Shown: piece by piece, positions 1 to 8,243 of the stretch
Layout of the letters: every line of letters starts with the position of its first letter
How positions within the stretch are numbered: the stretch's first letter is position 1
Source: an uncultured Eubacteriales bacterium
Lineage (GTDB): Bacteria > Bacillota > Clostridia > Peptostreptococcales > Anaerovoracaceae
Assembly (NCBI GenBank): GCA_902795135.1
Contig: CADBJW010000017.1
Span: forward strand, 1 to 38,092
Length of the DNA stretch: 38,092 nucleotides
Direction of reading: 5' to 3'
Made by a program: the position numbers and the translations under genes
Notes under the pieces: generated by a model
The model's input: the letters and a program-made list of their open reading frames with translations, nothing else
The model's database searches: none
Told to the model about the DNA's origin: nothing

Positions 1-31
1 CTCCAATTTGTCCAACGAGTCGATTGTCCAT
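1..31 (-). CDS. Unidentified protein, first ten codons only
   Basis: An ATG at 31 reading leftward gives MDNRLVGQIG before the window ends. It is preceded by AAAGGAG at good spacing and by a consensus promoter at 69-97, so I regard it as a genuine gene start. Too little is present to name a family. The palindrome inside its promoter would suit an autoregulated DNA-binding protein, but that is inference from the control region only. Confidence 0.55.
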   Translation of the reverse strand, partial: MDNRLVGQIG

Positions 32-68
32 ATCGCTCCTTTCGATTTACATATTTTTACTATTTGGT

Positions 69-97
69 ATTATATGGTAATTTCCATATTTTGTCAA
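69..97 (-). promoter_or_regulatory. Consensus sigma-A promoter of the leftward edge gene
   Basis: On the minus strand TTGACA (92-97) is separated by 17 bases from TATAAT (69-74). Both hexamers are perfect matches. The promoter sits between the terminator of the HAD gene and the ATG at 31, leaving a leader of roughly 30 bases. Confidence 0.85.
72..89. promoter_or_regulatory. Palindromic operator candidate in the promoter spacer
   Basis: ATATGG and CCATAT form a perfect 6-base inverted repeat around a 6-base centre. The element lies between the -35 and -10 boxes of the edge-gene promoter and touches the -10, where a bound repressor would exclude RNA polymerase. The cognate protein is unknown. 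Confidence 0.45.
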
Positions 98-109
98 TCG
101 TGCCTAATA

Positions 110-142
110 AAAAAACTGCCGGCCAAAAGGCTTAGCAGTTTT
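110..142 (-). terminator. Rho-independent terminator of the HAD gene
   Basis: On the minus strand AAAACTGC pairs with GCAGTTTT, with GCC/GGC inside and a TTTT loop, followed by a run of seven T. It starts about 20 bases after the HAD stop codon and ends the two-gene minus operon. Confidence 0.8.
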
Positions 143-162
143 CATTATCGTTCATTTCGCCC

Positions 163-984
163 TTACAGGACAAACTTATACACCGCGTCGGCGACTCCAT
201 CTTCGTGATTGGAAGGCGCTACGTATTTTGCAATCTGTTTGACTTCGGGTTTTGCATTCCCAACGGCTACCGGAATGCCGGCGACGCTCAGCATTGCCAT
301 GTCATTGGGACTGTCGCCCACTGCCATCATCTCGTCGGTTTTTATGTCAAGGAGTCTGCCCATCTGACGGAGCGCTTCCGCTTTACTGGTCGTCGCCCCT
401 CCGATTTCCAGATTGTGATCAAAAGAACTCGTAATCGTTACATCCGGCAGAGTCTCCAGTTTGATCTTCATAGCGGGCTTTTCCGAAAGATCTGTGAAAT
501 TAACGTTGATGTTCTCCAGTTTATCTTTGTTTTCCAGCATAAAGCCGTAAAAATCATCCATGGGCTTTCTCGTTTTGAGAATGTACTCCACACCCCGGAA
601 ACTTTCTCTCGTTTCATCCACCTGTCGGTAATACCAACCTTCGATATAAGCGACGCCATCCACAAAGGTTTCCAAAATATAATCCAAAGGCTCCAGCATC
701 TCTACGGCTGCCTCCACGGCATGGGGCGCAATGCAGTTTTCATAAAAGGCCTTCCCCTCATGAAGGTCTGTGATTCTGGCTCCGTTGGATGTCAGGACAT
801 ATCGAACCGGCTCAAAGTCGAGGATTTCTTCCGGGAGTGCGCAAAAGGGCCGGCCTGTGGCGACCACAATATTCACACCCTGGTCTGCCGCCTTCTGAAG
901 CGCTTTCCGGTTTCCCTCGCTTAGTTTTCCCTCATTATTTAAAGTTGTCCCGTCCAGATCGAGGGCGATGAGTTTGATTGACAT
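163..984 (-). CDS. Cof-type HAD-superfamily phosphatase
   Basis: 273-residue cytosolic Mg2+-dependent phosphatase of the Cof/YidA subfamily (type IIB cap), which dephosphorylates sugar phosphates or nucleotides; the exact substrate cannot be read from sequence. Motif I LALDLDGTTL holds the nucleophile Asp and acid/base Asp. Motif II is VVATGRP (Ser/Thr). Motif III Lys is in the TTSKAEAL segment, and motif IV is GDSPNDMAML near residue 225. I chose the ATG at 984 rather than an upstream in-frame codon at 1008, because AAGGAG lies 7 bases before it and the protein then begins MSIKLIALDLDG as in the family. It lies 13 bases downstream of the metallo-hydrolase gene, so the two are probably one transcript. 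Confidence 0.9.
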   Translation of the reverse strand: MSIKLIALDLDGTTLNNEGKLSEGNRKALQKAADQGVNIVVATGRPFCALPEEILDFEPVRYVLTSNGARITDLHEGKAFYENCIAPHAVEAAVEMLEPLDYILETFVDGVAYIEGWYYRQVDETRESFRGVEYILKTRKPMDDFYGFMLENKDKLENINVNFTDLSEKPAMKIKLETLPDVTITSSFDHNLEIGGATTSKAEALRQMGRLLDIKTDEMMAVGDSPNDMAMLSVAGIPVAVGNAKPEVKQIAKYVAPSNHEDGVADAVYKFVL

Positions 985-997
985 ATAGATCTCCTTG

Positions 998-1600
998 CTA
1001 CTGCACAATATCTAAAAATTCACGGTTTATTTTTCGTACGGTCTTCATGGTCGCCGGATCACCGTGCCCCGGGTAAATGGTAATGTCATTTGGCCACTTG
1101 TTGATTACATTCATAACGCTGTCAACCATTTCCCCGTCCGAACCGTCTTCCAGGTCAGTTCGGCCAAGATCTACGTTAAAAATCGTATCTCCTGTAAAGC
1201 AGACTTTGCTGGCCTGCGACATAATACAGATTCCGCCTTTGGTATGTCCCGGCGTGTGGATCACCACCAGCTTTTCGCCGGTATGTTCCGGTCCCAGCCA
1301 AATCACATCCCCGTCTTCCAAATAGGTATCCACCGGGTCTCCGTATGGATCCACGTCACAGCGGTGCATCAGTACCGGACAGTCCAGTTCCTTGCGGATG
1401 CGCTCCACCCCTCCCACATGATCATAATGATGATGGGTCAGGATGATACCTCTCAAATCGAGTCCCTTTTCTTTGATGTATTTGATAAACCGTTTCGGGT
1501 TATATCCCGGGTCTATGATATAGCAATCATTGCTGCCTTCTGTAGAAATAATGTAGCCGTTGCTTTCCAGCAGACCACCAATGAACCTTTTAATTTTCAC
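998..1600 (-). CDS. Metallo-beta-lactamase-fold hydrolase, glyoxalase II-like
   Basis: 200-residue cytosolic zinc hydrolase. The metal-binding signature THHHYDHVGG (HxHxDH) is followed by HTPGHTKGG, FTGDTIF and a C-terminal YPGHGDPAT, so all seven metal ligands expected of the glyoxalase II/YcbL group are present. The short length, without the extra C-terminal helices of classical GloB, fits the YcbL-like branch. Hydrolysis of a glutathione or other thioester is the family activity, and the real thiol is unknown. The start is GTG at 1600 with AAAGGAG upstream. It is transcribed from its own promoter at 1629-1658 and leads into the HAD gene. Confidence 0.88.
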   Translation of the reverse strand: MKIKRFIGGLLESNGYIISTEGSNDCYIIDPGYNPKRFIKYIKEKGLDLRGIILTHHHYDHVGGVERIRKELDCPVLMHRCDVDPYGDPVDTYLEDGDVIWLGPEHTGEKLVVIHTPGHTKGGICIMSQASKVCFTGDTIFNVDLGRTDLEDGSDGEMVDSVMNVINKWPNDITIYPGHGDPATMKTVRKINREFLDIVQ

Positions 1601-1628
1601 TATTTTGCTCCTTTGGTATAACTGCTTT

Positions 1629-1658
1629 ATTGTAACACGCAGAAAACTCGTCTATCAA
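1629..1658 (-). promoter_or_regulatory. Promoter of the metallo-hydrolase/HAD operon
   Basis: Minus-strand TTGATA (1653-1658), an 18-base spacer and TACAAT (1629-1634) with an extended-type TGT just before the -10. It is back to back with the trkA promoter: the two -35 boxes are one base apart. Confidence 0.7.
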
Positions 1659-1659
1659 C

Positions 1660-1687
1660 TTGAATTCCGCAAAATCAGGTGTATAAT
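1660..1687 (+). promoter_or_regulatory. Promoter of the trkA-trkH-trkH operon
   Basis: TTGAAT (1660-1665), a 16-base spacer and a perfect TATAAT (1682-1687). The following AGGAGG is unusually far (about 13 bases) from the trkA ATG at 1721, and an out-of-frame ATG at 1709 follows the Shine-Dalgarno directly. Confidence 0.75.
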
Positions 1688-1720
1688 GTTTGGTGTTTAC
1701 TAGGAGGATGAAAAGAACTC

Positions 1721-3088
1721 ATGAAAGTAGCTATCGTAGGCGCGGGCAAACTTGGTACCAAGGTTGCCACAACACTGCTGGACGGTAATCACGCAGTAAC
1801 ATTGATCGATACGAATGCAGAGGTGCTTCAGAAAGTCGGCTCCCATGTTGACGTTATGACGGTAAACGCAAACGCCAAGGAGACGAAAGTTCTGAAAAAC
1901 ATTGGCATCTCGAATTTTGATTTTCTCATTACAACGACAGGCAATGACGAAACCAACATCGTTATCGCTGCCTTTGCGAAAAAACTCGGTTGCGAAAGAG
2001 TTCTTGCCAGAGTCACCGACCCGGAACACATGCAGCAGCTCCAGTTCATCAAGGACCTGATGAGCATCGACTACATTGTAAATCCGGATCTGGGCATTAC
2101 GGTTGAAATCTACAAATATCTGGCAGAGAAATACACTCTTAGTAATGGCATTTTCTCCAGCGGTAAAATATCTCTGCTGGAGTTCCAGGTAGACAAATAC
2201 AAACAGCTGATCGACCTGCCGATTCACCGTTTTTCGGAAGTTCTCCCACATATGCTCGTGGTTGGCATTTCCAGAAACGGCAAGGTTATCATTCCTCATG
2301 GAGATGATGTCATCAAGGCCAACGACTTCCTATATGTCGTCGGAGAAAAGGAACCGATCCAGGAACTGAACAAAAAAGTCCACGTCCGCGGCAAATACAC
2401 CGATCTCCAAAAGGTTATGATCATGGGCGGCGGGAAAACCGGTTTCTATCTGGCGCAGATGCTTTCGGAGTTCGGCGCAGCTGTTAAAATCATCGAGAAG
2501 AAGAGAGAACGCTGTTACTATCTTTCCACACACCTTAACGATGTTATGGTGCTCCATGGAGACGCTACAGATCTGAATCTTCTCGAAGAAGAAAACATGG
2601 ACGGCATGGACGCCGTTGTAACGACAACCGGTTTTGACGAAGACAACCTGCTTTTGGCACTGACGGCCAAAATGCACGGCGTCGAGGACGTTATCGCGAA
2701 GGTCAGCCGGACAAGCTATGCGGAAATCATCTCCCGCATGGGGATCGACATGGCCTTAAATCCACAGGACATTACGACAAGCACCATTTTGAGACTCGTT
2801 CAGGGCAAGAAAAAGGTATTGTCCTCCCAGTTGATTCAGGGACAAGCCGAAATCATGGAAATCATAGCCACACCGACTATGAAGTTCTTAGACATTCCAT
2901 TAAAGAATCTGAACCTCCCTAGAGGTCTCATTATTGCTGCCATTCACCGCGGCCATGAAGTCATTATTCCAAACGGTGACACGGCAATCAAAACCGATGA
3001 CCGTGTCATGATCCTCAGTTTGTTGAGCGATATTTCCAATACCGAGAAATTCCTCAACGATTCGGGGAAGTTAGGTTTTTTTAGATAA
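1721..3088 (+). CDS. trkA: Trk potassium uptake regulatory subunit TrkA
   Basis: 455-residue peripheral membrane protein that gates TrkH channels in response to NAD(H)/nucleotides. It contains two complete RCK units. The first Rossmann fold starts with AIVGAGKLGT and has Asp at the strand-2 end (LIDTN). The second starts near residue 230 with MIMGGGKTGF and has Glu in the same position (IIEKK). Each is followed by a TrkA_C domain (about 135-220 and 370-452). The length is the usual one for two-RCK TrkA. The start fits the family N-terminus MKVAIVGAG, although the Shine-Dalgarno spacing is long. It is the first gene of an operon with two trkH genes, 14 bases before the first. Confidence 0.95.
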   Translation: MKVAIVGAGKLGTKVATTLLDGNHAVTLIDTNAEVLQKVGSHVDVMTVNANAKETKVLKNIGISNFDFLITTTGNDETNIVIAAFAKKLGCERVLARVTDPEHMQQLQFIKDLMSIDYIVNPDLGITVEIYKYLAEKYTLSNGIFSSGKISLLEFQVDKYKQLIDLPIHRFSEVLPHMLVVGISRNGKVIIPHGDDVIKANDFLYVVGEKEPIQELNKKVHVRGKYTDLQKVMIMGGGKTGFYLAQMLSEFGAAVKIIEKKRERCYYLSTHLNDVMVLHGDATDLNLLEEENMDGMDAVVTTTGFDEDNLLLALTAKMHGVEDVIAKVSRTSYAEIISRMGIDMALNPQDITTSTILRLVQGKKKVLSSQLIQGQAEIMEIIATPTMKFLDIPLKNLNLPRGLIIAAIHRGHEVIIPNGDTAIKTDDRVMILSLLSDISNTEKFLNDSGKLGFFR

Positions 3089-3102
3089 CCGGGTTATTAT
3101 AT

Positions 3103-4563
3103 ATGTACTTAACGTTCAGATATTTAGTGAGAACAACAGGTATAGCGCTGATTGTTGTCAGTCTCGCTATGCTGCTATCGATTGCTGTATCTGTGATCTA
3201 TCGGGAATATTCCATCGCCGCAGATTTCTGTGTCACTGCGCTCATCGCTTTCATCATCGGTCTCGTGATGTACAAAAGCTTTAAGCACAGTTTTGACCGG
3301 CTGCGCATCAGCGATGGTCTTTTAATGGTTACCTGGGGTTGGCTCGTTGCAGCGCTGATCGGTGCCATTCCTTTCACCGTGAGCGGTATCATCCCATCCT
3401 TCATCGATGCATTCTTTGAATCGTGCTCCGGATTTACGACAACCGGTGCCACGGTTTTTTCGGATGTAGAAATCCTGCCCCATGGAATTCTGTTTTGGCG
3501 ATCCACAACCAGCTGGCTTGGCGGAATATGCATCCTGATTGTCGCCATAGCGATTTTCCCGTCTCTGGGACTTTCCGGGCAAAGCATCATCAATACGGAA
3601 ACAGAAGGACCTGTCCTCGAACAACCTACGCCACGTATGATCAACCTTTCCCGGGCGCTGATCGGACTTTACCTGTTCTTTACGGCATGTGAGGTTGCCC
3701 TCCTGCATGTTGGCGGCATGGGCCTTTTTGATTCCCTGATTCATTCCTTTGGAAGTGTCAGTACCGGAGGCTTTTCCAGTTTCAACGACAGTGCGGCCCA
3801 TTTCAGCAATTACACAAAGGTAATCATGGCAATTTTCATGTTTCTTTGCGGCGTCAACTTCAATCTTTACTATCAAACGCTGCGTCATAGATCCGTGGCG
3901 TTTTTCGCCGATTCTGAATTGAGACTGTATCTCTTTTTCATATTGGCGCCTGGCCTTTTGCTCTTTGGAGAACTGTTCCTGGGCGACTATTATGATGATG
4001 TGGGTTCTGCTCTTGCGGACTCGTTTTTCCAGTCCATCTCCATGGTGACTACATCGGGTTATACCGCAGCCAATTACATGCTTTGGCCGAACCTCTGTCA
4101 GGTAGCGCTGCTGATTTTAATGTTTATCGGAGCCTGTGCTTCCTCAACCGGCGGCGGCCTCAAAGTCGTGCGCTTCGTTGTCATCGCAAAACTGCTGCGT
4201 CATGGTATTTCCATGCGCCTTCACACCAGACATTACGAAGCCATCAAAGTCAACAAACGACGAGTTCCTCCGGATATCGTCTCCGGTGTATCGAACTATA
4301 TGTTCCTTTATATTATTATGGTATTTATCGGCACCTTGGCCGTGTCTTTTGAAACCTCCGATATGACGACTGCTTTTACATCCGTTATTTCGTGTATCGG
4401 TAATATTGGTCCTTGCTTCGGGGCCATTGGAGCATCCGCCTTTTATGGGGATTTTTCGGCATTTTCAAAGATCCTGCTTTCTCTGATGATGATCGCAGGC
4501 AGATTAGAATTATATACATTCTTTATACTTTTTTCGCCACATTATTGGACGCAAAAGTATTAG
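3103..4563 (+). CDS. trkH: Trk-type potassium channel subunit TrkH (first copy)
   Basis: 486-residue integral membrane protein with four membrane-pore-membrane repeats. The selectivity-filter loops are visible: GFTTTGA (about 110-116), VSTGGF (219-224), TTSGYT (316-321) and GNIGP (433-437). All carry the expected filter glycines, and the conserved Arg of the last repeat is in AGRLELYT. These are canonical, so I expect a K+-selective pore working with TrkA. The ribosome binding site is weak, and coupling to trkA translation 14 bases upstream is likely. It shares family and layout with the next gene but differs widely from it in sequence, so the pair is an old duplication. Confidence 0.94.
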   Translation: MYLTFRYLVRTTGIALIVVSLAMLLSIAVSVIYREYSIAADFCVTALIAFIIGLVMYKSFKHSFDRLRISDGLLMVTWGWLVAALIGAIPFTVSGIIPSFIDAFFESCSGFTTTGATVFSDVEILPHGILFWRSTTSWLGGICILIVAIAIFPSLGLSGQSIINTETEGPVLEQPTPRMINLSRALIGLYLFFTACEVALLHVGGMGLFDSLIHSFGSVSTGGFSSFNDSAAHFSNYTKVIMAIFMFLCGVNFNLYYQTLRHRSVAFFADSELRLYLFFILAPGLLLFGELFLGDYYDDVGSALADSFFQSISMVTTSGYTAANYMLWPNLCQVALLILMFIGACASSTGGGLKVVRFVVIAKLLRHGISMRLHTRHYEAIKVNKRRVPPDIVSGVSNYMFLYIIMVFIGTLAVSFETSDMTTAFTSVISCIGNIGPCFGAIGASAFYGDFSAFSKILLSLMMIAGRLELYTFFILFSPHYWTQKY

Positions 4564-4576
4564 GAGAGATTTATAG

Positions 4577-6046
4577 ATGTTATCAAAGGTATCGACAAAC
4601 AGCGTTATCGCTAAAATAATGGGAACCATCGTGCTGATTGAAGGAATCTCCATGATTGCGCCTTGGATTTGGGCAGAAGCAGCCGGCGAATCAGCCCCTG
4701 CCTTTGCGTTCCGGATCTGCGTTCCGATCACCTTGGCCTTGGGTCTGATATTTTCTCTTTGTTTTCGTACGGGAAGAACGGACTTTGGTGTACGAGAAGG
4801 CTATATTGTCGTCGCTGCGGCATGGATCATTTCTTCTGTCATAGGCTCCTTCCCGTATCTCCTGTCTGGAATCGCGCCAGACTGGTACAGCGCGTTTTTT
4901 GAGTCTGCCGCCGGGTTTACAACGACTGGATGCACGTGCCTGTCCACACAAGAAATACCCCACAGTCTCATGCTCTGGAAAGCGCTCAGTAACTGGCTGG
5001 GCGGTATGGGAATCCTTGTATTTGTCATATCCATTCTTCCTGCGCTGGGAGTAAGCGGACAGTTTATCGTACGCGCTGAGACCCCTGGACCGGTCTATGA
5101 GAAAACGACCGTCCGTGTCAGCAACTCGGCACGTGCGCTTTATGTGACCTATTCCACGCTAACCGTCATGGAGTTCATACTTCTCATTACTTCGAAGAAA
5201 ATGTGTCTCTTTGACTGTATTATCCTTACACTGGGCAGTGTGAGCACCGGCGGTGTAGCCATCCATGCGGAGGGAATCAGCTTTTACGACAGCGTTTATG
5301 TTGAACTGGTCATATCCTGTTTCTGCCTGCTGTCCTCCATCAACTACATTCTCTTTTATAATCTTGTACGTGGGAGACTCCTTCGAGTATTAAAAGACAT
5401 TGAACTTCGTGCCTTCCTGATTATCATTGCCACAGGAACGGTATTGTGCGCGCTGAACTTGATTTTTATGAGCGGCCTCGGGATTGGAGAAGCATTGCGG
5501 GAATCCTTCTTCCAGGTTGCCAACATATGCACCACATCCGGATACACGAGAGGCGCGTCCTTCTATTGGCCAACAACCTGCCAGTTCGTCATCCTGGCCC
5601 TTATGATCATTGGCGGATGTTCTGCTTCTACGGCAGGTTCCCTGAAGGTGGTACGTTTTCTCGTCATGCTGAAGCTCATTGGACGTGGTTGCATCCGGAG
5701 AATCCACCCACGTTCCGTTGTTGCCGTGAAGCTGGGCGGGGAATCGGTTTCTGCACCTGTCGTTTCTGCCATCACCGTTTTCATTTTAGCCTACTTCGGA
5801 CTTATGCTTTTGTCGGCGCTGGTGCTTGCCCCACAGGGAAATAATCTGGAAACCGATGTGACGACTGCCATTGCGTTAATGTCCAATACCGGAACGGCCT
5901 TCCCGGATCACATCGCAACCAGCAACTTCGGACTCTATGGTTCCGGAACCAAAATCTATCTTAGTCTGTTGATGATTACCGGCCGACTGGAGTTGTTTAC
6001 GATCATCATACTCTTCACCCGAAACTTCTGGGGAAGGTCCCGTTAA
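4577..6046 (+). CDS. trkH: Trk-type potassium channel subunit TrkH (second copy, variant filter)
   Basis: 489-residue paralogue of the preceding gene, with AGGAGAG at good spacing and a 13-base gap. Filter loops 1 to 3 read GFTTTGC (113-119), VSTGGV (222-227) and TTSGYT (319-324). Loop 4 reads MSNTGTAFP (about 435-443) where the first copy has GNIGP, so Ile and Pro are both replaced by Thr. The filter Gly itself is kept. The conserved Arg of the last repeat is also kept (TGRLELFT). The altered fourth loop may change ion selectivity (for example Na+ tolerance, as in Ktr/HKT relatives) or gating; this is inference. No extra trkA accompanies it, so both channels probably share the single TrkA. 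Confidence 0.92.
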   Translation: MLSKVSTNSVIAKIMGTIVLIEGISMIAPWIWAEAAGESAPAFAFRICVPITLALGLIFSLCFRTGRTDFGVREGYIVVAAAWIISSVIGSFPYLLSGIAPDWYSAFFESAAGFTTTGCTCLSTQEIPHSLMLWKALSNWLGGMGILVFVISILPALGVSGQFIVRAETPGPVYEKTTVRVSNSARALYVTYSTLTVMEFILLITSKKMCLFDCIILTLGSVSTGGVAIHAEGISFYDSVYVELVISCFCLLSSINYILFYNLVRGRLLRVLKDIELRAFLIIIATGTVLCALNLIFMSGLGIGEALRESFFQVANICTTSGYTRGASFYWPTTCQFVILALMIIGGCSASTAGSLKVVRFLVMLKLIGRGCIRRIHPRSVVAVKLGGESVSAPVVSAITVFILAYFGLMLLSALVLAPQGNNLETDVTTAIALMSNTGTAFPDHIATSNFGLYGSGTKIYLSLLMITGRLELFTIIILFTRNFWGRSR

Positions 6047-6068
6047 CGCAAGGCCGCTTCGAATCCAG

Positions 6069-8147
6069 CTAGGAGAGACAGAAATTGATTTCTCTCTTTC
6101 GTAAATCGACGCTTTCCACGATGACTACGACCCGGTCACCTAGCTGATAGCATTGACCGGTCCCCACTCCTCGCAGGAGGTACTGGTCCGGAATAAATTC
6201 GTAATAGTCATCAAATAATTCTTCGATAGGCACCAGCCCTTCAATGGTATTATCCAATTCCACGAAGAATCCAAAGCTGGTGATTCCACTAATAATCCCA
6301 TCAAAAATCTGGCCGACCCGTGAAGACATGTACTCGGCCTTTTTTAATTTCTCCACTTCGCGTTCTGCCTCGATGGCTTTGCGTTCCGCTGTGGAGGAAT
6401 GATCTGCTGCCGGCTGAACCAGTTGGGAATAGTGGCGGAAGCTTTTGCCTGTCGGTCCATCGTTTATTACCGATTTGATGATTCTGTGGATCATCAGATC
6501 CGGATACCGCCGGATGGGTGATGTAAAATGACAGTAATAATCGAGAGCCAGTCCAAAATGTCCATCGCAGGAGGTGCTGTAGTAAGCCTTTTGCATGGAC
6601 CGAAGGGTTACGGTATTGATGACGTTTTCAAATGGAGAGCCTTTCACCCTTTCCAGAATGCTGCTCAACGTCTTCGGGTGCACTTTGTCACTGCTGCTTC
6701 GGAAAGGAAGGTCGAAGCTTTGGAGAAAGACTCTCAAACGTTCCATTTTTTCCGGTTCCGGTTTCTCGTGAACCCGGTAGATAAACGGGGCCTCCAACCA
6801 TCGGAAATGCTCCGCAATCACTTCGTTTGCCAACAGCATGAATTCTTCAATGATGCGATTTGCGATCCGCCGCTCACTTATGCCGACGTTGACCGGAACT
6901 CCTGCCTCATTAAGCGTAATGGCCGTTTCTTCAATATCGAATTGGATGCTGCCCCGGGCCTCTCTCTTTTGGGCGAGCAGATCCGCCAGATCCTGCATCA
7001 TAAAAAGGGCGGCTTCGATTTTATCGTAATCTCCTATCAGGATGCCTTTGCGGACCACATCTTCCGGCGCTGCATCTATCTCCCCTTCCAGCAAATCGGA
7101 CACGTCATCGTAAACCAATCTTGCCTGGGAACAAATGACGCTCTCGTATATTTCATGGCTTACGACCGAACCGGTTTCATCCAGTTCCACATCCAGCGAC
7201 AGGGTCAGCCGGTCCTCTCCCGGTTTTAGGCTGCATAGATCATTGGATAATTCTTTTGGCAGCATGGGAATCACCTGGTCCAATAAATAGACACTGGTGC
7301 CCCGATCAAAAGCCTCAGCGTCCATGGCGCCGGCTTCCGCAACGTAGTGAGATACATCTGCAATATGTACGCCTAGCAGGTAATGACCGTTTTCCAAAAG
7401 CCCGATGGATACTGCATCATCGAAATCCTTAGAGTCTTCTCCATCGATGGTGAAGATGATTTCATTTCTCAGGTCTCTCCGTCCCCTGATTTCGTTCTGG
7501 GTCAAACGGCGATGATGTTTGACGTACTCGGCCTTTAAGGCAATGGCTTCGCTTCTGGCATCATGGGGGAATTCCTCTCTCATGCCAAAGGAACGGGCAA
7601 TGAGCTTAATGTCACCACCCGGTTCATTCCATCGGCTGATCACATCTATGATTTCGCCTTCCGCCCGTCTGTACCGATCCGGATACTGCGTGATTTTCAC
7701 AAGCACCTTATCGCCGCTGTGGAGGCTGTCATGGTCTATCTTCTGAAAGGATGTGATGAAAAGGTCTTCCGGAAATGCTTTTCCCTCCGGGGTGACAACA
7801 AAGGTTTTTTGCTGGCCCTTAGACGTTCTTTGGTGACTGGTCAGTATGGCAAGGGTTCCCGGAATTTCCGTCAACTTGCGCTTTTTGACCGCCAGGATCC
7901 TGCCCTCCGGTCTTGCTGGACGGTAGTCCTCATCGATCCGGATGCCTGAAGTTCCCTTCCAGGTGTCCGCAGGAAACAGTTCCACTCTGACCTCGTCCCC
8001 ATCCATGGCGCTTCCCATGTACTTCTGTCTGATGAAGATATCCTTTTCCTTCTCATCCCACGCAACAAAACCAAATCCCTTCCGGTACTTGGAAAGGATT
8101 CCGGTCACGCATCGATTTGCCTTTTTTCTGTTTGGTTTTTTGATCAT
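6069..8147 (-). CDS. rnr: Ribonuclease R
   Basis: 692-residue 3'-to-5' exoribonuclease of the RNB family that degrades structured RNA and takes part in tmRNA-linked mRNA turnover. N-terminal cold-shock-like OB folds include RKGFGFVAWDEKEKDIFI. The RNB catalytic centre contains DGEDSKDFDDAVSI with the metal-binding aspartates, and HFTSPIRRYPDLMIHR near residue 560. A single S1 domain closes the protein (FDGIISGITSFGFFVEL...). The Lys-rich tail of the E. coli enzyme is absent. I start at ATG 8147, preceded by AAAGGG; the longer reading frame to 8198 runs through a terminator hairpin. smpB, a frequent neighbour, is not adjacent. Confidence 0.93.
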   Translation of the reverse strand: MIKKPNRKKANRCVTGILSKYRKGFGFVAWDEKEKDIFIRQKYMGSAMDGDEVRVELFPADTWKGTSGIRIDEDYRPARPEGRILAVKKRKLTEIPGTLAILTSHQRTSKGQQKTFVVTPEGKAFPEDLFITSFQKIDHDSLHSGDKVLVKITQYPDRYRRAEGEIIDVISRWNEPGGDIKLIARSFGMREEFPHDARSEAIALKAEYVKHHRRLTQNEIRGRRDLRNEIIFTIDGEDSKDFDDAVSIGLLENGHYLLGVHIADVSHYVAEAGAMDAEAFDRGTSVYLLDQVIPMLPKELSNDLCSLKPGEDRLTLSLDVELDETGSVVSHEIYESVICSQARLVYDDVSDLLEGEIDAAPEDVVRKGILIGDYDKIEAALFMMQDLADLLAQKREARGSIQFDIEETAITLNEAGVPVNVGISERRIANRIIEEFMLLANEVIAEHFRWLEAPFIYRVHEKPEPEKMERLRVFLQSFDLPFRSSSDKVHPKTLSSILERVKGSPFENVINTVTLRSMQKAYYSTSCDGHFGLALDYYCHFTSPIRRYPDLMIHRIIKSVINDGPTGKSFRHYSQLVQPAADHSSTAERKAIEAEREVEKLKKAEYMSSRVGQIFDGIISGITSFGFFVELDNTIEGLVPIEELFDDYYEFIPDQYLLRGVGTGQCYQLGDRVVVIVESVDLRKREINFCLS
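6073..6100 (+). terminator. Possible terminator of the trk operon
   Basis: GAGAGACAGAAA and TTTCTCTC can fold around TTGA with a bulged base, followed by a short T-rich stretch. It lies 26 bases after the second trkH stop and overlaps the last codons of the convergent rnr gene. The T run is short, so this is a weak call. Confidence 0.35.
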
Positions 8148-8160
8148 TTTACCCTTTGAT

Positions 8161-8215
8161 AAAAAAAGAGGCTGTTTCCTCGAATGCTTCAGCAGCATCG
8201 GACAAGCAGCCTCTT
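8161..8215 (-). terminator. Strong terminator after hppA, directly before rnr
   Basis: On the minus strand AAGAGGCTG (8207-8215) pairs with CAGCCTCTT (8166-8174). The inner part can fold further (GATGCT/AGCATT) and a run of seven T follows. It begins 29 bases after the hppA stop. The T run ends only 13 bases before the rnr start codon, with the rnr Shine-Dalgarno immediately after it. Confidence 0.85.
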
Positions 8216-8243
8216 AAATTACACGAATATGTTTATAATTGAC

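Noticed and set aside
205-924. A 239-codon plus-strand frame across the HAD gene
   Set aside because: Antisense to a protein with all four HAD motifs; no promoter or Shine-Dalgarno; composition is that of a complement frame.
1709-1789. A 26-codon upstream frame starting at the ATG after the trkA Shine-Dalgarno
   Set aside because: It overlaps trkA out of frame and has no recognisable peptide, and its start is only a few bases from the AGGAGG. It could affect trkA initiation, but nothing shows it is a gene.
8148-8198. N-terminal extension of rnr
   Set aside because: The extra 17 codons are the terminator stem and T run; the ATG at 8147 has its own AAAGGG.
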